The notes under the pieces were generated by a model that did not search any database, was not told the DNA's origin, and saw only the letters and a program-made list of their open reading frames with translations. This document shows, in pieces, positions 8,371-17,255 of a stretch of DNA of 64,000 nucleotides; position 1 is the first letter of the stretch; every line of letters begins with the position of its first letter. Position numbers and translations under genes: made by a program. Origin of the DNA: Bdellovibrionales bacterium Ga0074137 (lineage in GTDB: Bacteria > Bdellovibrionota > Bdellovibrionia > Bdellovibrionales > JAMPXM01); contig LNDT01000030.1 of the NCBI GenBank assembly GCA_001464715.1, positions 1-64,000 on the forward strand, written 5' to 3'.

Positions 8371-9675
8371 ATGAAATATTCGAATGAAGTACCGAAGCAT
8401 TTAGTGATTCCTGCGGCTGTTGTCGTCGGACTCGCGATGGCGCCGCGTCCGGTAGATTCGCACTATGCTGTACCGCTTTTTGAGCTCGCCGGCGTAGTTT
8501 GGGGTCTGGGTCTTTTGGATGTTGGCCGCATTCTATTGGCGGCGGCGTTTTTGAGATTTGGCTTAACTCCTTGGCTGCTACTTTTTGCTGTGCTTGAGGT
8601 TTTCACGCTTTGGACAGGCCGTTACTCTGCAACGGGAGCTTTTTTCCCACAGACTATGATCAATGGTCTCTTTTTGCTGTCGCTGTTGTCTCTTGAGCGA
8701 GATCAAATACGTAGTTACGCGACCAAAGCATTTTCCCTCATCTTCATTTTGGCGGCTTTTCAAAAGATAAATGCGAGCTATCTTTCCGGAGCGGAGTTTC
8801 TTTCCACTCAAGGTTTTGCAAGTGTTTCCATTTATTTTTGGGGCCACTTGCCGCAATCCGTTTCGACGGTTGTTCTTCCTTGGCTTTCGATTGCTCTCGA
8901 ACTCGGTTTAGGTGTGGGAATTCTGTGGCGTCCGACGATGTTCGCAAATTTGGCGACGCTCTTTATTTTAGTTCTCGCTTTGGTTCATCACCAAGTTTTG
9001 TATGTCTACTTTACTGCATTCTTCTTTCTAACACTTATTGATGCCCAATTTTTCTCGACGTCAAAGTCCGGTCGGGTGGTGGCAACTTTAGCGACTCCAT
9101 TTTTTTGGGCGATAGCGTCGGGCTTGGTGGTTCTTGTTCGTGCGGTCCCGGGACAAGTTGAACTTGCGGCCTTTTTGAGATCATGGCCCGTAATTATTTT
9201 ACTGATCATCAGTCACAGCGTTTTCGCCGTTCGAAATTTTAAGTTGAAGAATGATGGATCCACCTGGTGGGGAGCCGAGGACTTTGACCTTCGTCGACAG
9301 TCCCTTCCGAAATTGGCACTCTTCTCGTTGATCGGACTATTTTTCGCGTTTAAGGCGGGACTTGTTCCGACGCCTCTTGGATTCAGTATGTTTTCCGGAT
9401 CGGATCCTTCCCGAAGTCCCTATAAAGTTGAATTTAAAGACCCAGAGATGTGCGAGAAAATTTCTCGGCGCATGACAGTTTTTGGTTATCTCGATGTTTC
9501 TTTCCTTCGGAGTGAGCGTGGTTGCACCCTTGCGGGGCCGACGATTTCTGGGCGCCGTGCTGCAATCCATGGAATCTGCGCAGACTTTCCAAATATTGGA
9601 TTTCAGATATACGAGTCTAAGGTGTTTATGGCACCAGGCGGCCGCAGCGGCGAGCTGTCTTGTGGAGATCTGTAA
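8371..9675 (+). CDS. HTTM-like polytopic membrane protein
   Basis: The ATG at 8371 with AGAGGAA just upstream gives 434 residues, with about nine hydrophobic segments. The segment LIFILAAFQKINASYLSG followed by LELGLGVGIL resembles the core of HTTM (vitamin K-dependent carboxylase-like) membrane proteins, where a Lys-(Leu/Ile)-Asn motif sits at the end of a helix. The C-terminal 100 residues are hydrophilic and contain four Cys residues, which suggests a folded extracytoplasmic domain. The gene lies 8 nt behind the MBOAT gene and is almost certainly co-transcribed with it. Enzymatic activity is unknown. Confidence 0.55.
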   Translation: MKYSNEVPKHLVIPAAVVVGLAMAPRPVDSHYAVPLFELAGVVWGLGLLDVGRILLAAAFLRFGLTPWLLLFAVLEVFTLWTGRYSATGAFFPQTMINGLFLLSLLSLERDQIRSYATKAFSLIFILAAFQKINASYLSGAEFLSTQGFASVSIYFWGHLPQSVSTVVLPWLSIALELGLGVGILWRPTMFANLATLFILVLALVHHQVLYVYFTAFFFLTLIDAQFFSTSKSGRVVATLATPFFWAIASGLVVLVRAVPGQVELAAFLRSWPVIILLIISHSVFAVRNFKLKNDGSTWWGAEDFDLRRQSLPKLALFSLIGLFFAFKAGLVPTPLGFSMFSGSDPSRSPYKVEFKDPEMCEKISRRMTVFGYLDVSFLRSERGCTLAGPTISGRRAAIHGICADFPNIGFQIYESKVFMAPGGRSGELSCGDL

Positions 9676-9706
9676 TTGGGCGAGCGGACGACTGAATTGA
9701 GAAATT

Positions 9707-9964
9707 CTAATTTTTGTTCGACCGGTCCATAATCGTTTGTTTTATTCGCGCTACCGAGCGTAGTCCGACCATTTCGGCACTTGAAATCTTAATGCCGAAT
9801 TTGGCCTGGAGCTTAAGAATCAGTGCAACATGCCTCAGCGAGTCCCAGGCGGGGCAATTGGCGGCCTCTAAGAGTCCAACTGGTGTCGATGGATCGAGGT
9901 TTAGTACTTCGCGAACCAACAATTCGACTTCAGTATTTAGGTCAGCCATTTCTTTAGCTAACAT
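9707..9964 (-). CDS. Acyl carrier protein (second copy)
   Basis: This 85-residue protein has the carrier motif WDSLRHVALILKLQ with phosphopantetheine Ser42 and the helical pattern of ACP/DltC proteins. It lies 65 bp downstream of an MBOAT gene on the same strand. No ligase gene adjoins it, so it may be charged by the ligase at 1383-2912 or by fatty acid synthesis enzymes. It is clearly diverged from the carrier protein at 2909-3157. Confidence 0.85.
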   Translation of the reverse strand: MLAKEMADLNTEVELLVREVLNLDPSTPVGLLEAANCPAWDSLRHVALILKLQAKFGIKISSAEMVGLRSVARIKQTIMDRSNKN

Positions 9965-10029
9965 GGGCCGATGGAACCTCGCAATACCCTACTTGCGCTG
10001 GCAAACAGTGCGGGATGCGCGCAAAGTGA

Positions 10030-11457
10030 TTAAAATTGAAAGTAAACGTACGGCCGTTCACCGAATGGCTGTGCGAAGACAACAAGAATTAGAAGCAGTA
10101 AGACGTAGAGCGCAAGTCTCAACGGTCGAGGGAGAGATTGGATGCGGCTGCGAATTCCCTTTTGCGATTGAAAGATATGTAGCACTTCAATAATTACCAT
10201 GAAAATTAAAGTCTGAATAAGTAGTTTGTGGGAAGAGGCGTGCGGTCCGGCCAAGTTCACTAAAACGCGCTCGAGTTGATTGAAGCTCCAATCGCCTTGA
10301 AAAATCCGTGCGAATATCTTGAAGGCATCGTCCATCGACTTTGAAAGAAAGAAGACTGTCGGCGGCAGAACAAAGACTATCAAAGTGATTGCGATCTGCA
10401 GCAGTCGCAAAAGGAGCGGAAACTTATGGAGACCTATCCTCTTTTCGAAACGTGCGCGTGAGTCGCGCGTCAAATAGTCGAGAGATATAAACAGACCATA
10501 CCAGAGTCCGACCGCTAAGTATGTCCAGCGAACGTCGTGCCACAATCCCATAAAAAGAAATGAAACGAAGAGGCAGAAGTAGATGCCAAAGGCCCTACCT
10601 GCAGCCGAGGTTGAAAGTGAATAGAAAACATAATCCTTCATCCAGTCGTGCAGTGAAATATGCCAACGCCGCCAGTAATCAATCAGCGAAGTTGCGAAAA
10701 AAGGTCGATTGAAATTCTGCCTCACTCGAACACCGAGGAATCCCGCTGTAGCAATGGCCATGTCTGCGTAGCCAGAAAAGTCGGCAAAAATCATGTAGCG
10801 AGCTATTGCGACGGCGACGAATAGAGTGGGGCCATCAAAATACTCGGGGTTCGCGAAGACCGGAACAACAAATCTTGCAAGAGCATCAGCCACCACCAAT
10901 TTTTTAAATAGGCCGCTGTAAAAGAGTAGTCCATTTGAGGTCGCAATTTCCGCTGTAACGTCAGCGGGATCAGCAAGTTGGGGTAGTAGTGAATTTGAAC
11001 GCTCAATGGGGCCTGACAAAAGTGTCGGAAAAAAAGAAACAAAAAGTGCATAGCGGCCAAGATGCCTTTCCGGAGATTGTTGTCGGCGGTAGACGTCTAT
11101 CAAGTAGCCGCTGGCTTGAAACGAATAGAAGGAAAGTCCAAGTGGAACCACAAATCCGGGCAATAGTTCAGGAAAGAAATATCTCGCTAGCCCAATCAGC
11201 GTAACCTTTGCAGCGATGGCCGACCATAAAAGTACAGCGCGAGAAGTGGCATCCTCCGTGTCCGCAATGGCGATCGCGATTCTATAGGAAAACAGAATAA
11301 CGAAAGCAAGAAACCCAAGTGCCGCTAGCGAGAACCAAGCGTAAAAAAAACAGCTTGCGCCGAGGAAAAGAACCCATCGATTTTTTGCCGCAATTTTTGT
11401 CGCGAAAAGGACAATCAGAAAAAGAAAGCTGAAAAAAGGTATGGAATGAAAATACAT
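10030..11457 (-). CDS. MBOAT family O-acyltransferase (second copy, AlgI/DltB-like)
   Basis: The 475-residue polytopic protein has the canonical bacterial MBOAT layout: LGLSFYSFQASGYLIDVYR near 107-124, LLSGPIERSNSLLPQL near 147-161, FADFSGYADMAIATAGFLG near 224-242, NFNRPFF at 248-254, YWRRWHISLHDWMKDY with His266, and FMGLWHDVRW with catalytic His307. It should transfer an acyl group onto an extracytoplasmic polymer. The operon order is SGNH-like gene, this gene, carrier protein, equivalent to a DltD-DltB-DltC set. The start at 11457 lies after a 148-bp gap that may contain a promoter. Confidence 0.92.
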   Translation of the reverse strand: MYFHSIPFFSFLFLIVLFATKIAAKNRWVLFLGASCFFYAWFSLAALGFLAFVILFSYRIAIAIADTEDATSRAVLLWSAIAAKVTLIGLARYFFPELLPGFVVPLGLSFYSFQASGYLIDVYRRQQSPERHLGRYALFVSFFPTLLSGPIERSNSLLPQLADPADVTAEIATSNGLLFYSGLFKKLVVADALARFVVPVFANPEYFDGPTLFVAVAIARYMIFADFSGYADMAIATAGFLGVRVRQNFNRPFFATSLIDYWRRWHISLHDWMKDYVFYSLSTSAAGRAFGIYFCLFVSFLFMGLWHDVRWTYLAVGLWYGLFISLDYLTRDSRARFEKRIGLHKFPLLLRLLQIAITLIVFVLPPTVFFLSKSMDDAFKIFARIFQGDWSFNQLERVLVNLAGPHASSHKLLIQTLIFMVIIEVLHIFQSQKGIRSRIQSLPRPLRLALYVLLLLILVVFAQPFGERPYVYFQF

Positions 11458-11524
11458 TTAATTTTTCAAACTCTCTATAGGACTCGTCCGATTAGTTTTT
11501 CCTGCAACTAGGAGCTAAGTTTCG

Positions 11525-11554
11525 ATTAGACTATCAATTGGCGAATTCTGACAA
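11525..11554 (-). promoter_or_regulatory. Possible sigma70 promoter for MBOAT/carrier genes
   Basis: On the minus strand TTGTCA (11549-11554) and TCTAAT (11525-11530) are separated by 18 bp, about 70 bp ahead of the MBOAT start. This is a partial match to the consensus, and the 148-bp gap is AT-rich. No other feature is seen in the gap. Confidence 0.28.
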
Positions 11555-11606
11555 GGTTGAAGTCTTTTAATATATGCGACTTATGAAAAATTACGCCGCT
11601 CAGAAG

Positions 11607-12698
11607 CTAACGGTCCAGCTTTAGGTCTTCGATCAGCCGAACGGCCAACAGCGAATTCAATTTCCCATTAGGATGTGGAAAGTATCGATTGAACGCAGTG
11701 TGCGAGGGTAGGTCGCGATCTTCGATAAGTTGCGAGTGGTCGAGGGTCTCAACATTTTTCTCTTCGAGCAGCTTCTTTAAAGGCTTAATTTTGGCTCGGT
11801 CCGAAAGCGGATGGAAGACAACAACGAAGCGAGTTTTTGGTTTCGATTCTAAAACTTGTTTCTTTAGATCATTTAGCAAACTTGCGGTTTGTGTGAGCTG
11901 CAAATCTGTTAGTGGGAATAGTTTGGGATGGAAGGTGTTGATGAGATGAAAATTTTGAAAGAATCGAAAAGTGTAAAACTTAAGTGGGTCAAAATCTTTC
12001 ATTTTCCCTAGGTATTTAGGCTCACGCAAGTTGTAGGGGTCTATTTCATAGAACGAAAGGCCTTCGCCCCATCCATCAAGAAGAAGCGCAAACGTTCCGA
12101 GCAAGGTCTGAACGTGCCCGCCTGTATGATTCCGCATTTGGAAAAAGAAAGCTGTGGTGCCTTCTTCTTGCTCTATCTCCGACTTCAACAGATTCAATTT
12201 TGATTGGGTGTAGGCACTCTGCGGGCCATACCCATCGACCGCATAGTTGAAAGGAGTTATGCGAGATGCTTTGCTCGCGAGATGGAAGGCAAGTGTTTCG
12301 TGATCGGGTAGGCCCATTCCAAAAACTGTCGATCCACCGAGAATAATGAAGTGTTTTAGACGGAGTTCAGGTTTGTTGAGAGGCACGATGCGACGACCAA
12401 ATTGATCAGTTTGGTATTTCACATCAAATATTTTTTTATTTCCGTCCATGCCGTAAACGTGTGTCACTAGATTATTTCGGAGTCGAAAACCTAGCGATGG
12501 ATGATATTCGTACATGTGCGGGCTCGAAACTTGTTTTGTTTGCGGGACGGGACTGAAGATTCGCACAGCCAGCTCTGACGCACAGAGCACAGCTACGATG
12601 ACAATTAGGAATTTTCTAATTTTTTTCCGCACACAGGGGAACCTACAAGACCACGGCTGCCGATTCAATGGATTCGCTGGACCAATGTCGAGCACCAT
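11607..12698 (-). CDS. Membrane-anchored SGNH/GDSL-like protein
   Basis: Up to 363 residues, with a basic stretch and a membrane segment at about 24-46 and an extracytoplasmic domain. FIILGGSTVFGMGLPDHET holds the block I GGST motif (Ser123), NYAVDGYGPQSAY corresponds to block II, and YFPHPNGKLNSLLA near the C terminus supplies the candidate catalytic His342. The Asp normally found two or three residues before this His is replaced (Arg-Tyr-Phe-Pro-His), so the dyad may be incomplete. The start is uncertain: the first ATG lacks a ribosome site and a GTG at residue 23 is an alternative. It is the first gene before the second MBOAT gene, matching AlgJ/DltD-type partners. Confidence 0.65.
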   Translation of the reverse strand: MVLDIGPANPLNRQPWSCRFPCVRKKIRKFLIVIVAVLCASELAVRIFSPVPQTKQVSSPHMYEYHPSLGFRLRNNLVTHVYGMDGNKKIFDVKYQTDQFGRRIVPLNKPELRLKHFIILGGSTVFGMGLPDHETLAFHLASKASRITPFNYAVDGYGPQSAYTQSKLNLLKSEIEQEEGTTAFFFQMRNHTGGHVQTLLGTFALLLDGWGEGLSFYEIDPYNLREPKYLGKMKDFDPLKFYTFRFFQNFHLINTFHPKLFPLTDLQLTQTASLLNDLKKQVLESKPKTRFVVVFHPLSDRAKIKPLKKLLEEKNVETLDHSQLIEDRDLPSHTAFNRYFPHPNGKLNSLLAVRLIEDLKLDR

Positions 12699-12758
12699 GA
12701 ACAGGCATTGAATCTTGCCGTTCTCCGGGACTAAAAATCACTGCTAAACTCATAGGGA

Positions 12759-13727
12759 ATGAAGTTCCCAACTATGGATCTACGAAGATTCGCCATTAAA
12801 ATTCCCGCCATCTGCGTGCTTGCGACTTTCTTTGCGCTGGCCTCGCGCCAGGCGAGTTCGAGCGAACCTTCAAAAGTCATGCATGGAATTAAACTTTCGG
12901 ATTACGACGACTTCGAAAAAAAATGGAAACTGGTGACAGTTCGTTTTCGCAAGGACACCGGCGAACTACGTTTTACGTACGCGAATCCGAAAGCGTGGCA
13001 GCACTTAAAGAAGCTCTCAGAAAAGCAAGACTCTCCATCGTCTTCCGGCGCCCCAGGGTCGGCCGAAAGCTATCCAATCGGAGCGGTGTTTGCCAAAGTT
13101 GGTATCAAAACGGCCGAAGACCCCGCTTTTGCCTCATCGGCTGTTCCCAGCGGGGTCAGACGAGTGCAGTTTATGGTTCGCAATGAAAAGAAATTCGCAG
13201 AAACGGACGGATGGGGCTATGCCTTGTTTGATTCTAGCGGAAATACATTTCCCGGAGACTTAAAGCAGGCATCTATGGCCTGCTCCGCCTGCCACAAGAT
13301 AGTTCCTGACCGGGGCTATGTATTTTCACAGTTTATGACAGGGCTTGCCGCTATAAAACCCAGCGCCTCAGGAATGAATCGACTGAGATTTGAAAGTAGA
13401 TCCGTCAGTTCTTTTCCTGATCACGTTCAGCTGCATCTACCGCCGAAAACAGAAACGGTGAGCGTGGTTGTTGGCGAAATTACGAAACATGTTTTCCCGG
13501 GGACTCTGGATGAAATTCGACCGTCGCTGGCGCGTGAAGTGATTCGTTCTGGAAATCCGGCGATGCTTTTCACCGAGCAAAATGGCGGAGTGTTTTATTC
13601 GATCGTTTATTCGACAAAATCCAAAGGATCGTGTGCCGAAGGGCAAATGGAATATTTGGGTGTGATGAACACGACTGACAAAACTGAGAGTACGCAGAAT
13701 GTGCGATTCTGCGAAAGTGAGAAGTAG
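12759..13727 (+). CDS. Cytochrome P460 family secreted c-type haem protein
   Basis: The 322-residue protein starts with a signal peptide (about 1-35) and has a single c-type haem motif CSACH at 175-179 preceded by GWGYALFDSSG, the typical P460 context. P460 proteins carry a cross-linked or c-type haem in the periplasm and act in redox reactions. An additional domain of about 120 residues follows the haem motif, longer than a minimal P460 protein. The next gene begins within the stop codon, so this heads a four-gene operon with a lipoprotein, an arylsulfotransferase-like protein and a membrane protein. The ribosome site is too close to the first ATG, so the exact start is uncertain. Confidence 0.75.
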   Translation: MKFPTMDLRRFAIKIPAICVLATFFALASRQASSSEPSKVMHGIKLSDYDDFEKKWKLVTVRFRKDTGELRFTYANPKAWQHLKKLSEKQDSPSSSGAPGSAESYPIGAVFAKVGIKTAEDPAFASSAVPSGVRRVQFMVRNEKKFAETDGWGYALFDSSGNTFPGDLKQASMACSACHKIVPDRGYVFSQFMTGLAAIKPSASGMNRLRFESRSVSSFPDHVQLHLPPKTETVSVVVGEITKHVFPGTLDEIRPSLAREVIRSGNPAMLFTEQNGGVFYSIVYSTKSKGSCAEGQMEYLGVMNTTDKTESTQNVRFCESEK

Positions 13728-14254
13728 TGAAGCTGGCCATTCGCGGTTCGGCCTTCTTTGTATGGTTTTTGGCTTTGACGGGTTGCCAGTCTGTGCCTCG
13801 GGTCCCCGCAGAAAAGCCATCGGTTCATTTGTCCGCCGAAACAAATGAATTTAGCCCGAATGAAAGACTCGCTTGGCTGCAGGGGCGAAAGAACTATGTA
13901 AAGAGTCTTTACCAGGTCGGACTCGATCCGTACTTTGGTAAAACCGACCAGCAGGTCGAAAGTTGCGAGGCTCGATCTGTGAAAGCCCTCCAAGACCGAA
14001 CGAATAGCGACGCGGACTTTGCGGGCTTCCGGATTCTGACGACGGATTCAGGCGTTACTGGAGTCTGCGACAGCAAGATGCAAACCCACCGAATGGTATT
14101 ATTGTTCGGGGCATGTGCGAAAGTACCACTTCAGTTCACTCTAAAGGTTGTTTGCCCCTTGGCTCTCGACGGCAACGAAAAGGCCTGCGATGTTTCGGAA
14201 CAGCAAGTGAGTCAGTACTGTGCGAACCGCACTTTTCCCGGAGCGCAGAATTGA
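13727..14254 (+). CDS. Small lipoprotein of unknown function
   Basis: This 175-residue protein has a signal sequence ending in the lipobox LTGC (lipidated Cys20). The mature part contains six further Cys residues (ESCEAR, GVCDSK, GACAKV, VVCPL, KACDV, QYCAN), enough for several disulfides in the periplasm. The GTG start overlaps the stop of the P460 gene, and the stop overlaps the start of the next gene, so it is translationally coupled to both. No family recognised. Confidence 0.7.
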   Translation: MKLAIRGSAFFVWFLALTGCQSVPRVPAEKPSVHLSAETNEFSPNERLAWLQGRKNYVKSLYQVGLDPYFGKTDQQVESCEARSVKALQDRTNSDADFAGFRILTTDSGVTGVCDSKMQTHRMVLLFGACAKVPLQFTLKVVCPLALDGNEKACDVSEQQVSQYCANRTFPGAQN

Positions 14255-15318
14255 TCTCGCAGCGGCCTTTTCGGTCACTCGTGATGTTACTTTTAGTTTT
14301 ATCAAGTACCACTGTTTCAGCGGCTGAACCTTCGACAGCGAAACATAGCTCTCATTTGTACTTTGGGTGTGAAATCTACGACATCGCTAACCCGAATCAA
14401 CCGAAACTACTTAGAAAGTTTCCCGGAGAAATTTGTCTCTTTCTAAAAGATGGATCTGTCGTTCAGACATTGCCCGACCGAGTGACAAAGACAGACGGTC
14501 ATATGAAAGAGATGTGGAGCCTTCCGACAATGGCTCATCATCAAGTCAATCTTTCGCCCGATGGCCGTCAGATACTTATTATGGGTAGTGAAACTGTTGT
14601 TGCTGATCCCAGATACGGACCAGCGCGCTCGGATGTTTTGTTCGTCGTCGACCAAAACGGAAAAGTAGAAAAGCGATTTTCTCTTTTCGAGAGTCGGGAG
14701 CAATTTAAAAGGAAGGCTTGGAAAAGTGCTGTCGACCGGCGATTCCCGATGATTTGGGACTTGAGTCGATTCAAGGATGTAAAATGGGAGATCACTCATA
14801 CGAATTCATTTTATGAGATCGAAGGTCACAGCGCCGAAAAGACTAATCCCGAGTTTAAAAAAGGCAACTACATCGTCAATGACATCTCTCTTATGATGGC
14901 CTTTGTGTTGGACTCGAGTCTCAAAAAAATCGTCTGGCAGAAATCCTTGCGCCCAGAGTACTGGAACATGACCCACGATGTTCAGGTTCTACCGAACGGT
15001 CGACTTCTGTACTACGACAATGGAACGAAGGAAAATCCGCAAAGCAGTCTTCGCGAGACAAATCTTGCGACAGGAAAAGACGAGTGGGTTTACCGAGGTC
15101 AAGCCGGCGTGCCGTTCTTTTCTGTCCGTCGGGGTGGTGTTCAGCGCCTACTTGATGGCGGGACGCTTTATACCGACATCACGGGGCGACCGGAAATTAT
15201 TGAAATCGACGCATCGGGGAAAAAGCGATGGTCGTGGAATCCAAATATTGGGAAAAATCTCCAGCAAGCCAGAAAAGCCGATCTTAGTGAGTTTCTGAAA
15301 AACAATAAGGCGCTTTGA
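14251..15318 (+). CDS. Secreted arylsulfotransferase-like (ASST) beta-propeller protein
   Basis: The start chosen is TTG 14251: it has GGAG 7 nt upstream, overlaps the preceding stop (TTGA) and leaves a clean signal peptide ending near VSA-A24. The mature part has the ASST propeller signatures MAHHQVNLSPDGRQILIM, MTHDVQVLPNGRLLYYDNG and GGVQRLLDGGTLYTD followed by EIIEIDASGKKRW. ASST enzymes transfer sulfate between aryl groups in the periplasm; many relatives have unproven activity. Earlier in-frame codons back to 14113 would run deep inside the lipoprotein gene and give no signal peptide. Co-transcription with a P460 cytochrome is unusual. Confidence 0.65.
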   Translation: MISQRPFRSLVMLLLVLSSTTVSAAEPSTAKHSSHLYFGCEIYDIANPNQPKLLRKFPGEICLFLKDGSVVQTLPDRVTKTDGHMKEMWSLPTMAHHQVNLSPDGRQILIMGSETVVADPRYGPARSDVLFVVDQNGKVEKRFSLFESREQFKRKAWKSAVDRRFPMIWDLSRFKDVKWEITHTNSFYEIEGHSAEKTNPEFKKGNYIVNDISLMMAFVLDSSLKKIVWQKSLRPEYWNMTHDVQVLPNGRLLYYDNGTKENPQSSLRETNLATGKDEWVYRGQAGVPFFSVRRGGVQRLLDGGTLYTDITGRPEIIEIDASGKKRWSWNPNIGKNLQQARKADLSEFLKNNKAL

Positions 15319-16368
15319 ATGAAGGTAAACTCGGATATTTTCTCGAAGACGAATGAGCGCATCAATATCTTTCTGCCCATCGGGTTACTTATACTTCTTC
15401 TTTTTGGCTTTTCCGCCGACAGCTATTTTCGTACCGCCTTCGGCGATTCGTCGCGGTTGGCCCAGCGCCTTTTAGCCGACATTGTTTTTCTCAACGTCAC
15501 ACACAATGCATTCACCGTTATGATGCTTGCGTCACTTCCTGAGCTTCGGCCGTGGATGGTCGAGCAGGGCCGAGGAAGTGCTCGACGTTTTGTATTTAAA
15601 ATAACGACACTTTTCGTTTGTCTCTTCGGCCTCTTCTTGTCAGCGCTGTTGTCAGAATCGAACTTGATCTATGGCCTATTCGTCCTTGCGACTATTTTCT
15701 TTCCAATTCAGCATGCCATAGCACAGTCATTGGGCCTTTCGCTGGTCTACAATAACAAGACACAAGAAGAGCCGCGCCGAAAGCGGCTAACAGAGTGGAT
15801 CGAGCGTCGACTTGTAGTCATACTTATCTTACTCATCGTTGGTTCTGTTGTGGCGATTCAGTCGAACCTATTTTCGATCGACGTTGCTCGCGGAGATTTT
15901 GGACTAAGTCCGAGCTCCGCCTTATTTCAGGCCTCGCTGGCCCTGGGGTTTGTGATCGTTGCACTGATGTTTTTTTATCCGCGACAGATCCGTATTAAAA
16001 AAACGTTTTTCGCACTTCGCTTTCCCATCTGGGCGTATTCTCTCATTTCTCCGCTCGGCTTGATTGCCACGCAAGTCGTACACGGACTCGAGTACCTTTT
16101 CGTCGTCCGAAAAATGGCGACGGCCTCGCGTTTTGAGCGTTGGAAGTCGGCGTCGCTGTTTCTACTGTTTCTTGTCGTTCTCTTTGGTGTTTTTCGAGTC
16201 GTTTACTACGACACGTCTTTTGAAAATCGGAATCAAGCGCCCCTTTGGTTGACCGTGCTCGCGGCGCTGTCGACGGCGTTTTCGTTTGTTCATTATTACC
16301 TTGATCGAAAACTGTTCTTGATGAGGGATCCGACCAACCAGCAGACGGTCGGCCGCCTGCTCAAGTAG
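15319..16368 (+). CDS. Polytopic membrane protein of unknown function
   Basis: The 349-residue protein has about nine hydrophobic segments and several His residues at helix boundaries: VTHNAF, FPIQHAIAQ, VVHGLEY and FVHYYLDR. The closing stretch HYYLDRKLFLMRDP is a conserved-looking cytoplasmic motif, but I cannot assign a family. It begins directly after the stop of the arylsulfotransferase-like gene and ends the P460 operon. Conserved membrane His residues could bind metal or haem, which would fit the neighbouring cytochrome; this is inference. Confidence 0.6.
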   Translation: MKVNSDIFSKTNERINIFLPIGLLILLLFGFSADSYFRTAFGDSSRLAQRLLADIVFLNVTHNAFTVMMLASLPELRPWMVEQGRGSARRFVFKITTLFVCLFGLFLSALLSESNLIYGLFVLATIFFPIQHAIAQSLGLSLVYNNKTQEEPRRKRLTEWIERRLVVILILLIVGSVVAIQSNLFSIDVARGDFGLSPSSALFQASLALGFVIVALMFFYPRQIRIKKTFFALRFPIWAYSLISPLGLIATQVVHGLEYLFVVRKMATASRFERWKSASLFLLFLVVLFGVFRVVYYDTSFENRNQAPLWLTVLAALSTAFSFVHYYLDRKLFLMRDPTNQQTVGRLLK

Positions 16369-16545
16369 GGTTTGTAAATGCTGAACTCCTGGCTGTAGCG
16401 GCGCGTTGGCTTGGCAGCGCGGGAAATTTTTTTAGGTTTAACACCAATTCTGCGCAAAATCTCGCGGCCAATATCTTCAAGCCTGTTGATTTTATTCAAT
16501 CCGGACCGTCGATTGCCCCCCGAAGGCAACCCGGATACTTGGTCC

Positions 16546-17250
16546 ATGAACGACGTGCGCCGGGGGGGCCAAGTGTCTGATCCTAAAGTTAAAGCTTCTT
16601 TCCTAAAATCTTTGTTGTTTTCAATTGCGATCATTTCTAGCTCCGTAGTGATGAGCACATCGTCCGATGCGGCACCTCGCAACGGTGGCCGACCTTTCAC
16701 GAATTCTGAACCCAACGTCCTCGATGAATTGAATCCCTTCGATCCAAAGACAGAAGAATTTTTAGAGGAGTTCGATCGCGAGTATCAGCGACGCACAAAC
16801 AAATCTCCCTGGCTTGAAAGTATCGATCCGCAGTTCCGCGCCACAAATTGTTTTCGAAGTTCGTGCCCCGTGTATGCGTACGTTCGACGCTCGGATCAGC
16901 GAATGTACCTCTTCGTTGATGGCAACCCCATCGGCGAGTACGCGGTTTCGACAGGTGCGCCTGGCCGCGAGACGCCTGACTTTGATCGGCATCCGAATGG
17001 CCGCATCTACGATCAGTATACGTCGAGGGCTTATCCCGGCGGAAACTACCAGGGCTTAGGTAACATGCCTTACGCCGTTTTCATTGAGGGGGGTTTTGCC
17101 ATCCACGGGACTGCGAAGTCGAATTGGCCGAAGCTGGGTCGCAAAGCGTCTCATGGTTGTGTTCGCCTGCATCCTGACAACGGATTCACGTTCAACCGAC
17201 TTGTCCGAAAGCACGGCATTAAGAGCACTTGGATCCAGGTTTCGGAATAG
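16546..17250 (+). CDS. L,D-transpeptidase (YkuD family)
   Basis: From ATG 16546 the product is 234 residues, with a signal peptide ending near SSDAA. The catalytic domain shows MYLFVDGNPIGEYAVSTGAPG, IHGT and SHGCVRLH with nucleophile Cys205. These enzymes cross-link peptidoglycan stem peptides or attach proteins to them. A GTG at 16573 with a G-rich stretch upstream is an equally plausible start; a longer frame from 16411 would bury the signal peptide. Two Cys residues (NCFRSSCPVY) precede the domain. The next gene starts 5 nt downstream. Confidence 0.85.
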   Translation: MNDVRRGGQVSDPKVKASFLKSLLFSIAIISSSVVMSTSSDAAPRNGGRPFTNSEPNVLDELNPFDPKTEEFLEEFDREYQRRTNKSPWLESIDPQFRATNCFRSSCPVYAYVRRSDQRMYLFVDGNPIGEYAVSTGAPGRETPDFDRHPNGRIYDQYTSRAYPGGNYQGLGNMPYAVFIEGGFAIHGTAKSNWPKLGRKASHGCVRLHPDNGFTFNRLVRKHGIKSTWIQVSE

Positions 17251-17255
17251 GACAA

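Noticed and set aside
11574-11624. 16-codon open frame on the plus strand in the gap before the SGNH-like gene
   Set aside because: Too short, no ribosome site, and it runs into the antisense end of the SGNH-like gene.
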